A stretch of DNA of 61,005 nucleotides from Sulfobacillus benefaciens (GTDB lineage: Bacteria > Bacillota > Sulfobacillia > Sulfobacillales > Sulfobacillaceae), in NCBI GenBank assembly GCA_003023695.1, contig PXYW01000021.1:1-61005 (forward strand), given 5' to 3'. Of this stretch, positions 1-8,251 are shown in pieces. Within the stretch, counting starts at the first letter, position 1; the number at the start of each line of letters is the position of its first letter. Made by a program: the position numbers and the translations under genes. Under the pieces are notes generated by a model. It saw only the letters and a program-made list of their open reading frames with translations, was not told the origin of the DNA and made no database searches.

Positions 1-77
1 AAAGTCATCACATCCGCGGTGTCCAAATAAGGAACTCCGGACCGCAATCCCTCGATAATGGCTCGTGCCGCCATCAT
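1..77 (-). CDS. BREX-type DUF2791 ATPase, N-terminal fragment (cut by window edge)
   Basis: Only the first 25 or so codons are visible. They read Met-Met-Ala-Ala-Arg-Ala-Ile-Ile-Glu-Gly-Leu-Arg-Ser-Gly-Val-Pro and onwards. The 'R-x-I-I-E-x-L-R-x-G-V-P' opening is the characteristic N-terminus of DUF2791/BrxD-type P-loop proteins. The start ATG overlaps the stop of the upstream ATPase gene as ATGA (74-77), so the two are translationally coupled. The rest of the gene, including its Walker motifs, is outside the window. The family call rests on a short stretch and would change if the remaining sequence lacked an AAA-like ATPase domain. Confidence 0.6.
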   Translation of the reverse strand, partial: MMAARAIIEGLRSGVPYLDTADVMT

Positions 78-1252
78 AGGTTATATTCTTCCGACTCCGA
101 TTGGTTCCGGATCATTTTTGTCAGGCTTGAGGCGACAACACGGCGTGTCACCCCAGACTCTAAGCCAACCTCATCGCCCATATTTGGTGTAGTGGATATC
201 AACGCCAAATCAGCCGGACCCTTTTCCCACAGAGAAGCTAGCAGGGCCAGTTGTTCATGGTCTTGGTCCCATAACCGATCAAGATCTATCCAATCGCTAA
301 ACCGGTTGACGCGCGTGGTGACGACTTCATTTTGAATCCGCGCCCAAAGGGCCGGGTACGACGGAAATCCGCGTTTGGCCTCTCCAAGTCTCGCCGAATC
401 ACCAGCCAATACCAAAAACACAAAGGGCATGCGAGGACCTTCATCAATCAATTGTCGCATCATTTCATAGGCTTGCTCCCGTTTGCCCCGGGTGTAATAG
501 GGGATGTTTTCAACACGGGCATTGGCGGTCAACACTTCAATATTGTCAATGGCAATGACAAGCCCCCCGTATCCAACAGCATGAATGAAAATGGCCGTCG
601 ACGCCAATATGGCGCGAGCGTTGCGTTGCGAAATGTTGCCGATGAGCCCCATGCTGCGTCGGGTGGCGGCACCTATTTTCCCCCCGTTAAGCCATGCTAA
701 GTGATCAATAGGTTCCCCGGAATCTCCACTTAGCAGTTGATTGAGCCACCCGCGCACCACAAGCATGAAATGCGAATCCAGATCCAAACCGTGAAGCCAT
801 CCATCCACGGCTTCCCGAATGTCACGACGCGCCAGGGAAGGCTCCAACCGGCGCTCGGATTCTGCCCATTTGAGAAAATCCCACCCGCGACCAGTAAATT
901 CAGGATATCCCAACTGCTGATGGATTACCTGCAATGCTGCCCCCTCAATCAAGTCTCGCCATAATAATTGAGAGGCAACTGCCCGATACACCTCGTCGAT
1001 AGAGGACAGCCTGTCTTTACGCGCGTCGATTCCTAACGCCAGGTAATGGTTAAAGCCAGCAGTTTGACTAAAGTGTTTCAGCCAGTGCGTTTTCCCCGCT
1101 CCCGGTTTACCTACCACAAATTTCACCTTGCCATATCCCCGGCTAACAAACCGATTTAAATACCACTGCACCCAAAATTTTTCAAGGCCGCCAACGTCCA
1201 CAAAGGTCTCGTGAATTGCCCGGGCAGACAACGACTCCGCTGTGGGGTGCAT
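74..1252 (-). CDS. BREX-type ATP-binding protein (DUF2791/BrxD-like)
   Basis: 392 aa P-loop ATPase. The Walker A is VGKPGAGKTH at about residues 47-56. A Walker B-like strand GLVIAIDNIE lies near 230-239, followed by the R-x-x-A-Y-E-x-M-R-x-L-I-D segment typical of DUF2791. The usual D-E of the Walker B is D-N here, with the next acidic residue kept, so the catalytic glutamate may be altered. The ATG at 1252 is preferred because a GGAAGGA ribosome site lies 6 nt upstream. A GTG at 1291 would also be in frame, overlapping the previous gene. Members of this family act as BrxC/BrxD-like NTPases in BREX phage defence and in related uncharacterised systems. Here the gene is third of four on the minus strand, after two small unknown proteins and before a second DUF2791 gene. 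No methylase, PglZ or Lon gene is visible, so a classical BREX assignment is not supported. Confidence 0.75.
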   Translation of the reverse strand: MHPTAESLSARAIHETFVDVGGLEKFWVQWYLNRFVSRGYGKVKFVVGKPGAGKTHWLKHFSQTAGFNHYLALGIDARKDRLSSIDEVYRAVASQLLWRDLIEGAALQVIHQQLGYPEFTGRGWDFLKWAESERRLEPSLARRDIREAVDGWLHGLDLDSHFMLVVRGWLNQLLSGDSGEPIDHLAWLNGGKIGAATRRSMGLIGNISQRNARAILASTAIFIHAVGYGGLVIAIDNIEVLTANARVENIPYYTRGKREQAYEMMRQLIDEGPRMPFVFLVLAGDSARLGEAKRGFPSYPALWARIQNEVVTTRVNRFSDWIDLDRLWDQDHEQLALLASLWEKGPADLALISTTPNMGDEVGLESGVTRRVVASSLTKMIRNQSESEEYNL

Positions 1253-1274
1253 CGAAAATCCTTCCCACTCCGGC

Positions 1275-1754
1275 CTATTCGTCTTGATCACCGCCTTTGA
1301 TGACTTCTAGAGACCCCAGTACCTCCTTTTGGCCACCCGGTAAGGTAATCACCACGGATCCACGATCACGTCCAGAACCGAATATAAATTGGTACCCACC
1401 GTACGATCGATCAGGATGACTACGTAAACGGTAAATATCAAAAGCAAACTGATTGAGACTATATCCCAATCGCAGTGATAGGAGCTCGAAAACTTGGACC
1501 AACGGAACCGTGGATCCGCTTTTCCTTTGAGGACCTGCCTTTATCATGGATTCTGCAATCAGTGCTTGGTAGGCCCGCAACAAAGCCTTCATGAACTGGT
1601 TGGGATTGAATCGTTCGCGGTAAAGACGATTAAGTTCTTTTTCCACTTCGCTGGCCACGGCCACTGGGTGAAGTTTACGTACCGTGCGTTTGTTTACCGT
1701 GACCAAATCGTTGGCAAAGTCTACTTTTATCTCAATCGGGAAGACCCTAAACAA
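1275..1754 (-). CDS. Conserved-looking unknown protein of the DUF2791 operon
   Basis: 159 aa soluble protein that I do not recognise. It is mixed alpha/beta and rich in basic and aromatic residues. It opens with an FPIEIKVDF strand, has a central helical part (EKELNRLY..., FMKALLRAYQALIAES) and ends in a strand-rich acidic tail. There is no signal peptide, membrane segment or nucleotide-binding motif. The only in-frame start after the upstream stop is the TTG at 1754, without a clear ribosome site, so translation is probably coupled to the 113-aa gene that ends at 1762. Its end lies 22 bp before the preferred start of the ATPase. The position suggests a dedicated partner of the DUF2791 ATPases, for example an adaptor or DNA-binding subunit. 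That is inference from gene order only. Confidence 0.6.
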   Translation of the reverse strand: MFRVFPIEIKVDFANDLVTVNKRTVRKLHPVAVASEVEKELNRLYRERFNPNQFMKALLRAYQALIAESMIKAGPQRKSGSTVPLVQVFELLSLRLGYSLNQFAFDIYRLRSHPDRSYGGYQFIFGSGRDRGSVVITLPGGQKEVLGSLEVIKGGDQDE

Positions 1755-1761
1755 CGGAAAT

Positions 1762-2100
1762 TCACTTCAACCACCCACCCCGACTTTTCCAAAGTGGAAG
1801 AAAAGATAGCGCCCATTGTTCTTGATCCCGGGAGGATTGCCCCATGGCAAACCCCTTCAAGTGAGTTTGAGCTTGTTCCGCAGCCATGCTAATTTCCAAG
1901 CCAGTACGGGCCAAATCCTCCAATTGTTTTCGCAAGTCGACTAAATTCATGATGCTGATTTGACGGTCAATGGTTTTATACCGCGCTAATCGTGCTACGC
2001 TTTTTGATAAAGTTTGCAGGTCTGGTCCTACACCTTGCGAAAATCCGTCCACCCCCGAAGTCATTACGATCGCGTTGGGCTTATCAACCAAATTATCCAT
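1762..2100 (-). CDS. Small unknown protein, first gene of the DUF2791 operon
   Basis: 112 aa and not recognised. The middle looks helical and amphipathic (LSKSVARLARY, DLRKQLEDLARTGLEISMAAEQAQ), which would suit a coiled-coil or scaffold role. There is no membrane segment or signal peptide. The ATG at 2100 has GGGGGA 4 nt upstream. An ATG at 2112 is also in frame but has a poorer site. It is the promoter-proximal gene of the ATPase operon and stops only a few bases before the next gene. A palindrome (TTCGAC/GTCGAA) sits 37-55 bp upstream of its start. A function cannot be assigned. Confidence 0.5.
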   Translation of the reverse strand: MDNLVDKPNAIVMTSGVDGFSQGVGPDLQTLSKSVARLARYKTIDRQISIMNLVDLRKQLEDLARTGLEISMAAEQAQTHLKGFAMGQSSRDQEQWALSFLPLWKSRGGWLK

Positions 2101-2136
2101 TAGATCCCCCATCCAGGAAAGTGTAATGCCAACTTG

Positions 2137-2155
2137 TTCGACGTGTATTGTCGAA
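2137..2155. promoter_or_regulatory. Palindromic operator candidate upstream of the DUF2791 operon
   Basis: Perfect inverted repeat TTCGAC-GTGTATT-GTCGAA (6-bp arms, 7-bp spacer) in the 101-bp gap between the response-regulator gene and the first gene of the ATPase operon, about 37 bp upstream of that start. Its size and place suit a dimeric repressor. No bound regulator can be named from sequence. Confidence 0.35.
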
Positions 2156-2201
2156 TTTACTGCAATCCCGGGTGTATTAAATAAGTCATTGTGTGAACCG
2201 A

Positions 2202-2834
2202 TTAGAGAGACAACAATCCCAGGCGATGAGCGATTAATACTGCTTGAGTACGGTCGTAGGCGTCAAGTTTGGAAAAAATATGGCTCATGTGGACTTTTAC
2301 GGTCTTCTCGGCAATATCCAATTGCGCAGCTATTTCCTTATTAGACAACCCTTGACCCAAAGCCTGCAAGACCTCTTGTTCCCGAGGGGTTAGCGGCTCT
2401 GCCAAAACAGTTTGTCGGGGTCCCTCAGCCAATACTTTCAGTACCCTCGGCTCCAAAACGCTTTTCCCCCATGCCACTTGGCGAATGGCATCCAACAATT
2501 CATCGGGATTCACTGTTTTTTCCAGATAGCCTACGGCCCCCGCCTTCAATGCGGATCGTATCCGCTGAGGATCCTGAAACGACGTGAGAACAAGAATTCG
2601 TACGGCAGGAAACCGCTTCACAATTTCTGCTATTGCTGCCAGTCCATCCATAGGGCCCGGCATTACTAAATCCATTAGTACCACATCAGTCGTGTGGTGT
2701 TGCAACAAGGTCAACGCTTGGTCACCTGACTTGGCAGAAAACGTCACCTCAATATCCTCAGCAGTGTCTAAAAACAGCTTCAGTCCATCACGAACCACAG
2801 GATGGTCATCAACAATGCCAACTCTCAATCTCAT
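2202..2834 (-). CDS. NarL/FixJ-type response regulator
   Basis: 210 aa with an N-terminal receiver domain (residues 4-120) and a C-terminal LuxR-type helix-turn-helix (about 145-208). The acidic pocket D9-D10, the phospho-acceptor D55 in VVLMDLVMPG and the conserved Lys in YLEKT are all present. The HTH has the family signature LTPREQEVLQALGQGLSNKEIA. The gene starts 3 nt after the histidine-kinase stop and is the last gene of a four-gene operon, so the kinase is its obvious partner. Phosphorylation would be expected to promote dimerisation and DNA binding. No target site is recognisable. All key residues are intact. Confidence 0.93.
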   Translation of the reverse strand: MRLRVGIVDDHPVVRDGLKLFLDTAEDIEVTFSAKSGDQALTLLQHHTTDVVLMDLVMPGPMDGLAAIAEIVKRFPAVRILVLTSFQDPQRIRSALKAGAVGYLEKTVNPDELLDAIRQVAWGKSVLEPRVLKVLAEGPRQTVLAEPLTPREQEVLQALGQGLSNKEIAAQLDIAEKTVKVHMSHIFSKLDAYDRTQAVLIAHRLGLLSL

Positions 2835-2836
2835 CG

Positions 2837-4414
2837 CTATCCCTCGCTTAACGGTAGCACTGTCCGTAAGATTGTGCCTTGGCCTGGAGCCGTCTCAATG
2901 TACAGGGTGCCTCCCAATGCCCGGATCCGATCTTGCATGCTGTACAATCCTAGACCCCGTGTCACTCCATCCAAATTAAATCCAATCCCATTGTCGCTGA
3001 TGGTGACCATGATGCGATTTTGATGCCGGCCCACTAGAATATTTACCTTCGTGGCCCCGGAATGTTTCAACACGTTCTGCATCGCTTCATCCACAATGTT
3101 GCAAAGTGCATCATCTTGTTCAAGACTAAGCCATTGATCCACATCTAAAGGAATTTTGCAATCAACATCAATCCCCAATTCAGGGCCTAAAGGCTCCAGG
3201 CGGTCCCATATCCGTTTGGCAAAACCCCGTGGATCCTTGGATCGCAACGTGTTAACCAAATCTCTTAATTCTTGCTGGCTGGTATGTACTAAGTCCTGGA
3301 TTTGATGCACCAAGTTTGTCGCGGATTGGTCGGGTATTTTCACCGCCAACGTGCGCAGCAACAACTGTGCCGAAAACAATCGCTGACTGACGGAGTCGTG
3401 CAAGTCCGCCGCCACCTGCCTCCGTTCTCTCCACTTCACATCCTGCAGACTTTGTGCGTGAAGCCGGGCGTTTTCCAGGGCAGCGGCAATGTGGCCACAA
3501 AACACCATGACGATGTTCTCATCTGTTTGGTCAAAGGCTGCCCGGGTATCACTTTCCAGGCGCACCCAATATTCGGTATGAGGTACCGGTTGCATAATCA
3601 CAGATTGTGCGCTGGGCAACAACAACTGTTCACGAAAAGGGAGCGAAGGCTGAGATGGGTCCAAGTATGAATACATAGAATCCTCCTGCCCGGTATGCCT
3701 GCGGACAACCTTAACGACGACTTCATAATCGCGAGAGACCTCCTCGCGCCGCATAATCCCACAAGCATCAAATCCCAAAGTATCCACTAGCCTTTCGGCT
3801 GCAGTGGTTAAAATTCGCTCAGGATCTGTTATCGTTGCCAGATCAATTGCCAATCCGGCCAGCGACTGCAACTGTCGAGAATATTGCTGCGCCGCCGATA
3901 GCATGCGGGAACGATCGATAGCCACCGCCACCTGATACCCAACCGCTCGCAACAAATCCAACGCGTTCCGAGTAAATACGGATTCACCCGCAGCGGCCAC
4001 ATTTAATATACCTAAAGGTTTCTCTTTTGCCCGCAGGGGAATTGATGCGTGAAAAACTAAGTTGTGTTTTTCACCGACCGCATCCCGCAGCCGGCTGCAC
4101 CGCACAATATTAGCTGCGGTTTTCAGGCGACCCTTGACAAATCGTTCTTGGCACTCACACCAACTGGATTTTAATGCCGCAGCGTTGTCATATGCCAAGG
4201 CTGGAGGCAGTCCACTGGCCCCCACTTCAACGAATGAGCCGCGTTTGGAGTCATAGCGAAATGCCCATGCCGTCTGTAGCCCCAGCACCTCACTCAATCG
4301 AGGCAATATCGCAGCCATCGCACTGGAGATGTCATAGGTCCCATTAAGCGCTTCGGCAATATCTTTAAGCAATCCAATTTGATCAGCGCCCATCCAGGGT
4401 TCTGTGTGTTTCAT
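2837..4414 (-). CDS. GAF-domain sensor histidine kinase (NarX/DegS class)
   Basis: 525 aa with no transmembrane helix, hence probably cytoplasmic. Two GAF-like sensor domains (about 25-165 and 180-320) are followed by a HisKA_3 dimerisation helix with the phospho-acceptor His339 in AADLHDSVSQRLF. A HATPase domain covers 420-523, with N-box DEAMQNVLKHS and G-boxes DNGIGFN and GLGLYSM. The class pairs with NarL-type regulators, and such a gene lies directly downstream. The start overlaps the QueA-like gene by 4 nt (ATGA), so sensing is co-expressed with the SDR and QueA-like enzymes. A redox-, ligand- or cofactor-binding input through the GAF domains is likely from the family, but the signal is not visible in the sequence. 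Confidence 0.92.
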   Translation of the reverse strand: MKHTEPWMGADQIGLLKDIAEALNGTYDISSAMAAILPRLSEVLGLQTAWAFRYDSKRGSFVEVGASGLPPALAYDNAAALKSSWCECQERFVKGRLKTAANIVRCSRLRDAVGEKHNLVFHASIPLRAKEKPLGILNVAAAGESVFTRNALDLLRAVGYQVAVAIDRSRMLSAAQQYSRQLQSLAGLAIDLATITDPERILTTAAERLVDTLGFDACGIMRREEVSRDYEVVVKVVRRHTGQEDSMYSYLDPSQPSLPFREQLLLPSAQSVIMQPVPHTEYWVRLESDTRAAFDQTDENIVMVFCGHIAAALENARLHAQSLQDVKWRERRQVAADLHDSVSQRLFSAQLLLRTLAVKIPDQSATNLVHQIQDLVHTSQQELRDLVNTLRSKDPRGFAKRIWDRLEPLGPELGIDVDCKIPLDVDQWLSLEQDDALCNIVDEAMQNVLKHSGATKVNILVGRHQNRIMVTISDNGIGFNLDGVTRGLGLYSMQDRIRALGGTLYIETAPGQGTILRTVLPLSEG

Positions 4415-5502
4415 GGAGATGTTAAACCTTCCTCCAGTTTATTGGATCCCGAAGCAATAAGACACAAATCTCCAAATTCATGCCATAGGTAACCAGATTG
4501 TACCGCTCCATGATAGACGAGTTTTAGCCAGTCGGGTTCTACAAATGCGTAGAGCAATGCCAAATGGCTTGTGAAGTTATCATGCAATCCAGTAATTAAT
4601 CCATCGACAACTCGAGGTGGAAGTTCTGGGGTTATCAGACGTCGCGTCCACCCGGCAGTGGCCACAATTCGTTGCAATCGCTCATCGTAAGCACTCTCCA
4701 GTGCCCTAACCACAGTTGTTCCGAGTGCAATGATGCGGTGCCTGTGTCTAATAGCCCCGTTTACCCTGCGAGCGGTCGTTTCAGATACCTCAAACCATTC
4801 CGGAAAAGCCGGGTGATCTTCCCAAGAAGAGTCTATTTCATGACTAGACACCGTCGTATGCAGAGTAATCGGGCTAAACTCCACCCCGATCTCCCTGAGT
4901 TTACTCATCATCTCCAACGTAAACGGCCGGGAGGCGGATGGCATTTCGACCGATCCCGGGCGGTGGCCAAAAATCGTTTGATAAGAAGACATCGGCAAGT
5001 CTTGGGCAATATATTGATACCGAATAGGCCGCCCCAGTTGTTGTGCGATTCGATACCAGGACGTCTCGGTATTCACCACCCACAGCCGGCTCCGGGGATG
5101 AAAATGTTGCACGATGACACCACTGGACACAGGCTGCCCCCCGTCATCGACAATTTTTAGGCGGCTGCCCAACGGGAACGGGGTCCAGTCTGGTGCTCCA
5201 GTGCTTTGGCGTCGTTCAATCAATACCGAATTCTCCCCTAGCTCCCCAGCCAAATGGACCGTTAATGGCGTTCCGTCATGTAAAGCCGAGAGTCTAGCTC
5301 CAATCATCGCCGAATCGTTTACCACCACCAAATCACCACGACGTAAAAATTTATAGAGATCCTGGACGAGGGCATGTCTAATGGTCTTGGTCGACGGATC
5401 CATCACCAATAACTTTACCCCATCACGCGGGATGCCCCGGAGTTCCGACGGCACTATGGCGGCAGGTGCGTGAATTTCGAGATTCAGTTGACTCGCCTTC
5501 AT
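4411..5502 (-). CDS. Divergent QueA-like S-adenosylmethionine ribosyltransferase-isomerase
   Basis: 363 aa, the usual length for QueA. The family skeleton is clear: RRGDLVVVNDSAMIGARL (canonical G-D-L-L-V-x-N-D-T-R-V-I-P-A-R-L), IRYQYIAQDLPMSSYQTIFG (canonical ...R...YQT-V-Y-A), then GSVEMPSASRPFT in place of canonical G-A-V-A-A-P-T-A-G-L-H-F-T. TLHTTVSSHEI replaces T-L-H-V-G-x-G-T-F-x-P-V. Canonical QueA transfers and isomerises ribose from SAM onto preQ1 in tRNA. The substitutions fall in the parts most conserved in that enzyme, so this paralogue may act on a different substrate. It overlaps by 4 nt both the SDR gene upstream and the kinase gene downstream. No other queuosine gene is in the window. 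Confidence 0.8.
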   Translation of the reverse strand: MKASQLNLEIHAPAAIVPSELRGIPRDGVKLLVMDPSTKTIRHALVQDLYKFLRRGDLVVVNDSAMIGARLSALHDGTPLTVHLAGELGENSVLIERRQSTGAPDWTPFPLGSRLKIVDDGGQPVSSGVIVQHFHPRSRLWVVNTETSWYRIAQQLGRPIRYQYIAQDLPMSSYQTIFGHRPGSVEMPSASRPFTLEMMSKLREIGVEFSPITLHTTVSSHEIDSSWEDHPAFPEWFEVSETTARRVNGAIRHRHRIIALGTTVVRALESAYDERLQRIVATAGWTRRLITPELPPRVVDGLITGLHDNFTSHLALLYAFVEPDWLKLVYHGAVQSGYLWHEFGDLCLIASGSNKLEEGLTSP

Positions 5503-6275
5503 CGGTGTTCTCCTTGTAATTGTAAACCCATGTGGGTCTCACGAACGATGAGTCTGCTGCCACTAGGAAAAAGGCTTTGGGAAGCGCTGTTAGCCAGCAA
5601 AGAAATTATTGCTTGAGCAACATCTCCCGGATCCCGGAGTGGTCCCGGATCGCCCGGGATTGCCGCATGATGCATCTCTGTATCCATGTCACCTGGATCC
5701 ACGCTGTAAAATCGCAAGTGAGGCTCTTCATTAGCAAGCGTCGCGTAGGCCAAATCCAAGGCAGCCTTGGCACTGCCGTAGACTGCCCACCCCTCATATC
5801 CACCCATGGCCGCATCACTGGATATCGCTACACTGATCCCGCCACAGCGATCCAGATAAGGTAAGGCCCGGGAAACCAGGTACAGCGGAATCACAACGTT
5901 TAATTGGAATACTTTGACACAATTTTCCGTATCAAATGAACGGAGCGATGGCAGCGGAACTATGCCCAACGTGGATGCGTTGTTGACCAACACATCCAGC
6001 CGTCCCCAGTGTTCAACCACAGCATGCAACAACCGATCGGCAACGCATTGTTCTGACAAGTCACCGACGACGCCCATTACCGGCCCCCACTGATTCCAAG
6101 CCGTGACATTGCCTTCTACCAACCCTTGAGTTCTTCCGCAAATGGCCACGGCATAGCCTCGAGCCAAAAGTTGTTGAGCCAATGCCTGCCCTAAACCTTT
6201 GGTGCCCCCGGTAATCAAGGCAACCGGTTGGCGTTCATAGGCTTTACTCCCGAAATAGATGTCTTGGCTTGGCAT
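5499..6275 (-). CDS. Short-chain dehydrogenase/reductase (SDR)
   Basis: 258 aa classical SDR. It has the Rossmann motif TGGTKGLG near residues 22-29, NNAS at about 98, a catalytic Ser in ISSDAAMGGYEG, and YGSAK with the catalytic Tyr and Lys. A start ATG at 6275 has GGGGGA 8 nt upstream. It is the first gene of the SDR - QueA-like - kinase - regulator operon and overlaps the QueA-like start by 4 nt. The acidic residue after beta-2 that would select NAD is absent and an Arg (CGRTQG) follows, which hints at NADP preference. The substrate is unknown. The strict coupling suggests that it acts before or after the QueA-like enzyme. Confidence 0.88.
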   Translation of the reverse strand: MPSQDIYFGSKAYERQPVALITGGTKGLGQALAQQLLARGYAVAICGRTQGLVEGNVTAWNQWGPVMGVVGDLSEQCVADRLLHAVVEHWGRLDVLVNNASTLGIVPLPSLRSFDTENCVKVFQLNVVIPLYLVSRALPYLDRCGGISVAISSDAAMGGYEGWAVYGSAKAALDLAYATLANEEPHLRFYSVDPGDMDTEMHHAAIPGDPGPLRDPGDVAQAIISLLANSASQSLFPSGSRLIVRETHMGLQLQGEHR

Positions 6276-6450
6276 AACACCAATCCCCCTTGCCTAAATG
6301 GTTTTCTCTATCGTAGCCGACGGTATCCAGGCAGGGTATTGGACTCTTAACGGATATCGCATAAGCCTTTAGTCTTAGATTGCTCGGTTGTTACTGCTAC
6401 ACAATGTGATACCATGGCATTAGTAGCAGCAAACCCCTGGAGGTGGTCAC

Positions 6451-6786
6451 ATGTCCGAATACAAGTGGGAACAAACCCTTACTATATCTGCTGATCTTTT
6501 AAGAAATCTTGAAGATTTTATCTCACATCCCTCAACACGGCAGCAAGACATTTTTGCCGAACAAAACTTCCCTGTTGACAGCCACCATCACCTACACTGG
6601 CTCATAAAACACGACCTTTTTGAAGGTGTTGTCTTGCACCTTACCCTACTAGATACCGAGGCCTATCAATTTCTGGCAGGCTATGAACGCGCTTTGGCAA
6701 AACCCGAGGATGCCCTCGGTGACTTCGATGTTTCCTGGCAAGGCGAAAAATATCACTTACATGTCGTGTCGAGCACCCTCTCTTAA
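6451..6786 (+). CDS. Small unknown acidic protein
   Basis: 111 aa and not recognised. It has no membrane segment or signal peptide and is rich in His, Asp and Glu, including an SHHHLH run near residue 50. A good ribosome site (TGGAGGTGG) lies about 5 nt before the ATG. It is monocistronic and divergent from the SDR operon. Its end overlaps the end of the FAD oxidoreductase by 4 nt tail to tail. The alternating hydrophobic pattern (GVVLHLTLLDTEAYQFL) suggests a small alpha/beta fold. Confidence 0.65.
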   Translation: MSEYKWEQTLTISADLLRNLEDFISHPSTRQQDIFAEQNFPVDSHHHLHWLIKHDLFEGVVLHLTLLDTEAYQFLAGYERALAKPEDALGDFDVSWQGEKYHLHVVSSTLS

Positions 6787-8210
6787 TGTACGTTTAGCCG
6801 TTCCGCCAGAGAAGAACCCGACGGGGATTTTTGCAATCGTTGCGACTGTTGGTCGATGCGCCCCAGCGCCCACTGGGTATAACGAATCCCGGCCCATCTA
6901 AGCGGTTCGGGCTCCCATAAACGGGAGTGATGCTGGGCCATCGGTAAGTGAGTTAAATTGCCGGGAGTCTCGGAAATCAACTCATTCAATATTCGGCCAG
7001 CCAAATTCGAGGTGGCCACTCCTTGACCCGTATAGCCGAAAGCGGTGGCAATACGGGTTCGCAAATCAAACCTTATATTGGGCATGAAGTCTCTAGTCAC
7101 CCCGAGTGCTCCGCCCCATACATGAGTAAATCGCGTGTCTTTCAGCACCGGAAACCATTGTTTCACCATTTCCTGCAACACCTTGTGGGTGGCTCGATGA
7201 TGGTCATATTCATCACGCAAGGAAGAATTCCAGTGATAGGGCGCTCCCCGCCCGCCAAATAGTATGCGACCATCATGAGTACGCTGCAGGTAATCGATAG
7301 TCATCCGAGTTGACGCAATCGCTTCCCGATTTGTCCAACCGATGGTCTCCCACACTTCATGGCTCAACGGTTCGGTAAGAGTAATCAGAGAATACACCGG
7401 AACGACAGCACGGTGCCATGGCTTCAACGCCGTCAAATAGGCTTCCGTTGCCATTACCACAGCCACCTTGGTGGTGACGTCACCGTGGCCCGTAATCAGC
7501 CGGGGAAATTTTCCGCCGATAACCTCCAACACCGCCGTGTTTTCCATGATAGTAGCGCCCAAATTTTCTACAACCCGGGCTAACTGCCGGACTAAGCGTC
7601 CCGGATGCAATACCGCGCAATCCTTTGCAAAGACACCGGCCTCGGCCTCAGCAATCTGTATTCGCGATGATAGCTGGTCCCGGTCGAGATATTGCACCCG
7701 GTTTTCCAACCCCACCATCTCGAACTCCCGGATCATGGTTTCCAAGGCAGGAATGCCCCATTGACCACGCGCCACTTCGATCATGCCGCCCTTTGCGAAA
7801 TGCGCCTCGATATTTTCTACCTGAATCACCCGTCCCACTTCATCGACGGAGTCAAACATCGCTTGTTGGAGGAGTCGGGTGGCATCCGTCCCATAGCGTT
7901 TGACAAGGCTCGTTATCGACCGCGAAAATTCTGCGGTGCACCACCCGCCGTTACGACCCGATGCTCCAAATCCGGCGATGGCCTGCTCTAAGATCACTAC
8001 TCGCAAGCTAGGATTTGTCTGCAACAAATAATACGCCGTCCAAAGGCCGGAAAATCCAGCACCAACGATAGCCACATCTACGGTTAAAGATCCTTTCAAA
8101 CCCGGGCGAGGAGTAAGGTCATCTCCACAAGATTCCAACCAGTAAGAGTACTCACCATAAGGCTTTTTTCCTATATGGCGCCGTACCCCGGCATCCCTAT
8201 TTCGCCCCAT
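6783..8210 (-). CDS. FAD-dependent amine/amino-acid oxidoreductase (DAO family, PuuB-like)
   Basis: 475 aa flavoprotein. The FAD-binding motif VAIVGAGFSGLWTAYYLL lies near residue 45, followed by the acidic strand VVILEQ. The GASGRNGGWC segment is typical of DadA/PuuB-type oxidases, and a C-terminal GYTGQGVATSNLAGRIL closes the FAD site. The family oxidises the C-N bond of amines or amino acids such as gamma-glutamylputrescine, glycine or D-amino acids. The start is uncertain: ATG 8210 lies about 11 nt after GGAGGG, while ATG 8231 has no ribosome site. It is followed across a short gap by a nucleoside hydrolase on the same strand. The nearby permease, aminotransferase and aldehyde dehydrogenase on the other strand fit an amine-to-GABA type route, but the substrate is inferred. 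Confidence 0.85.
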   Translation of the reverse strand: MGRNRDAGVRRHIGKKPYGEYSYWLESCGDDLTPRPGLKGSLTVDVAIVGAGFSGLWTAYYLLQTNPSLRVVILEQAIAGFGASGRNGGWCTAEFSRSITSLVKRYGTDATRLLQQAMFDSVDEVGRVIQVENIEAHFAKGGMIEVARGQWGIPALETMIREFEMVGLENRVQYLDRDQLSSRIQIAEAEAGVFAKDCAVLHPGRLVRQLARVVENLGATIMENTAVLEVIGGKFPRLITGHGDVTTKVAVVMATEAYLTALKPWHRAVVPVYSLITLTEPLSHEVWETIGWTNREAIASTRMTIDYLQRTHDGRILFGGRGAPYHWNSSLRDEYDHHRATHKVLQEMVKQWFPVLKDTRFTHVWGGALGVTRDFMPNIRFDLRTRIATAFGYTGQGVATSNLAGRILNELISETPGNLTHLPMAQHHSRLWEPEPLRWAGIRYTQWALGRIDQQSQRLQKSPSGSSLAERLNVH

Positions 8211-8251
8211 ACCTTCATGATCCCTCCGCATCTAAGATTGACAACTATCGG

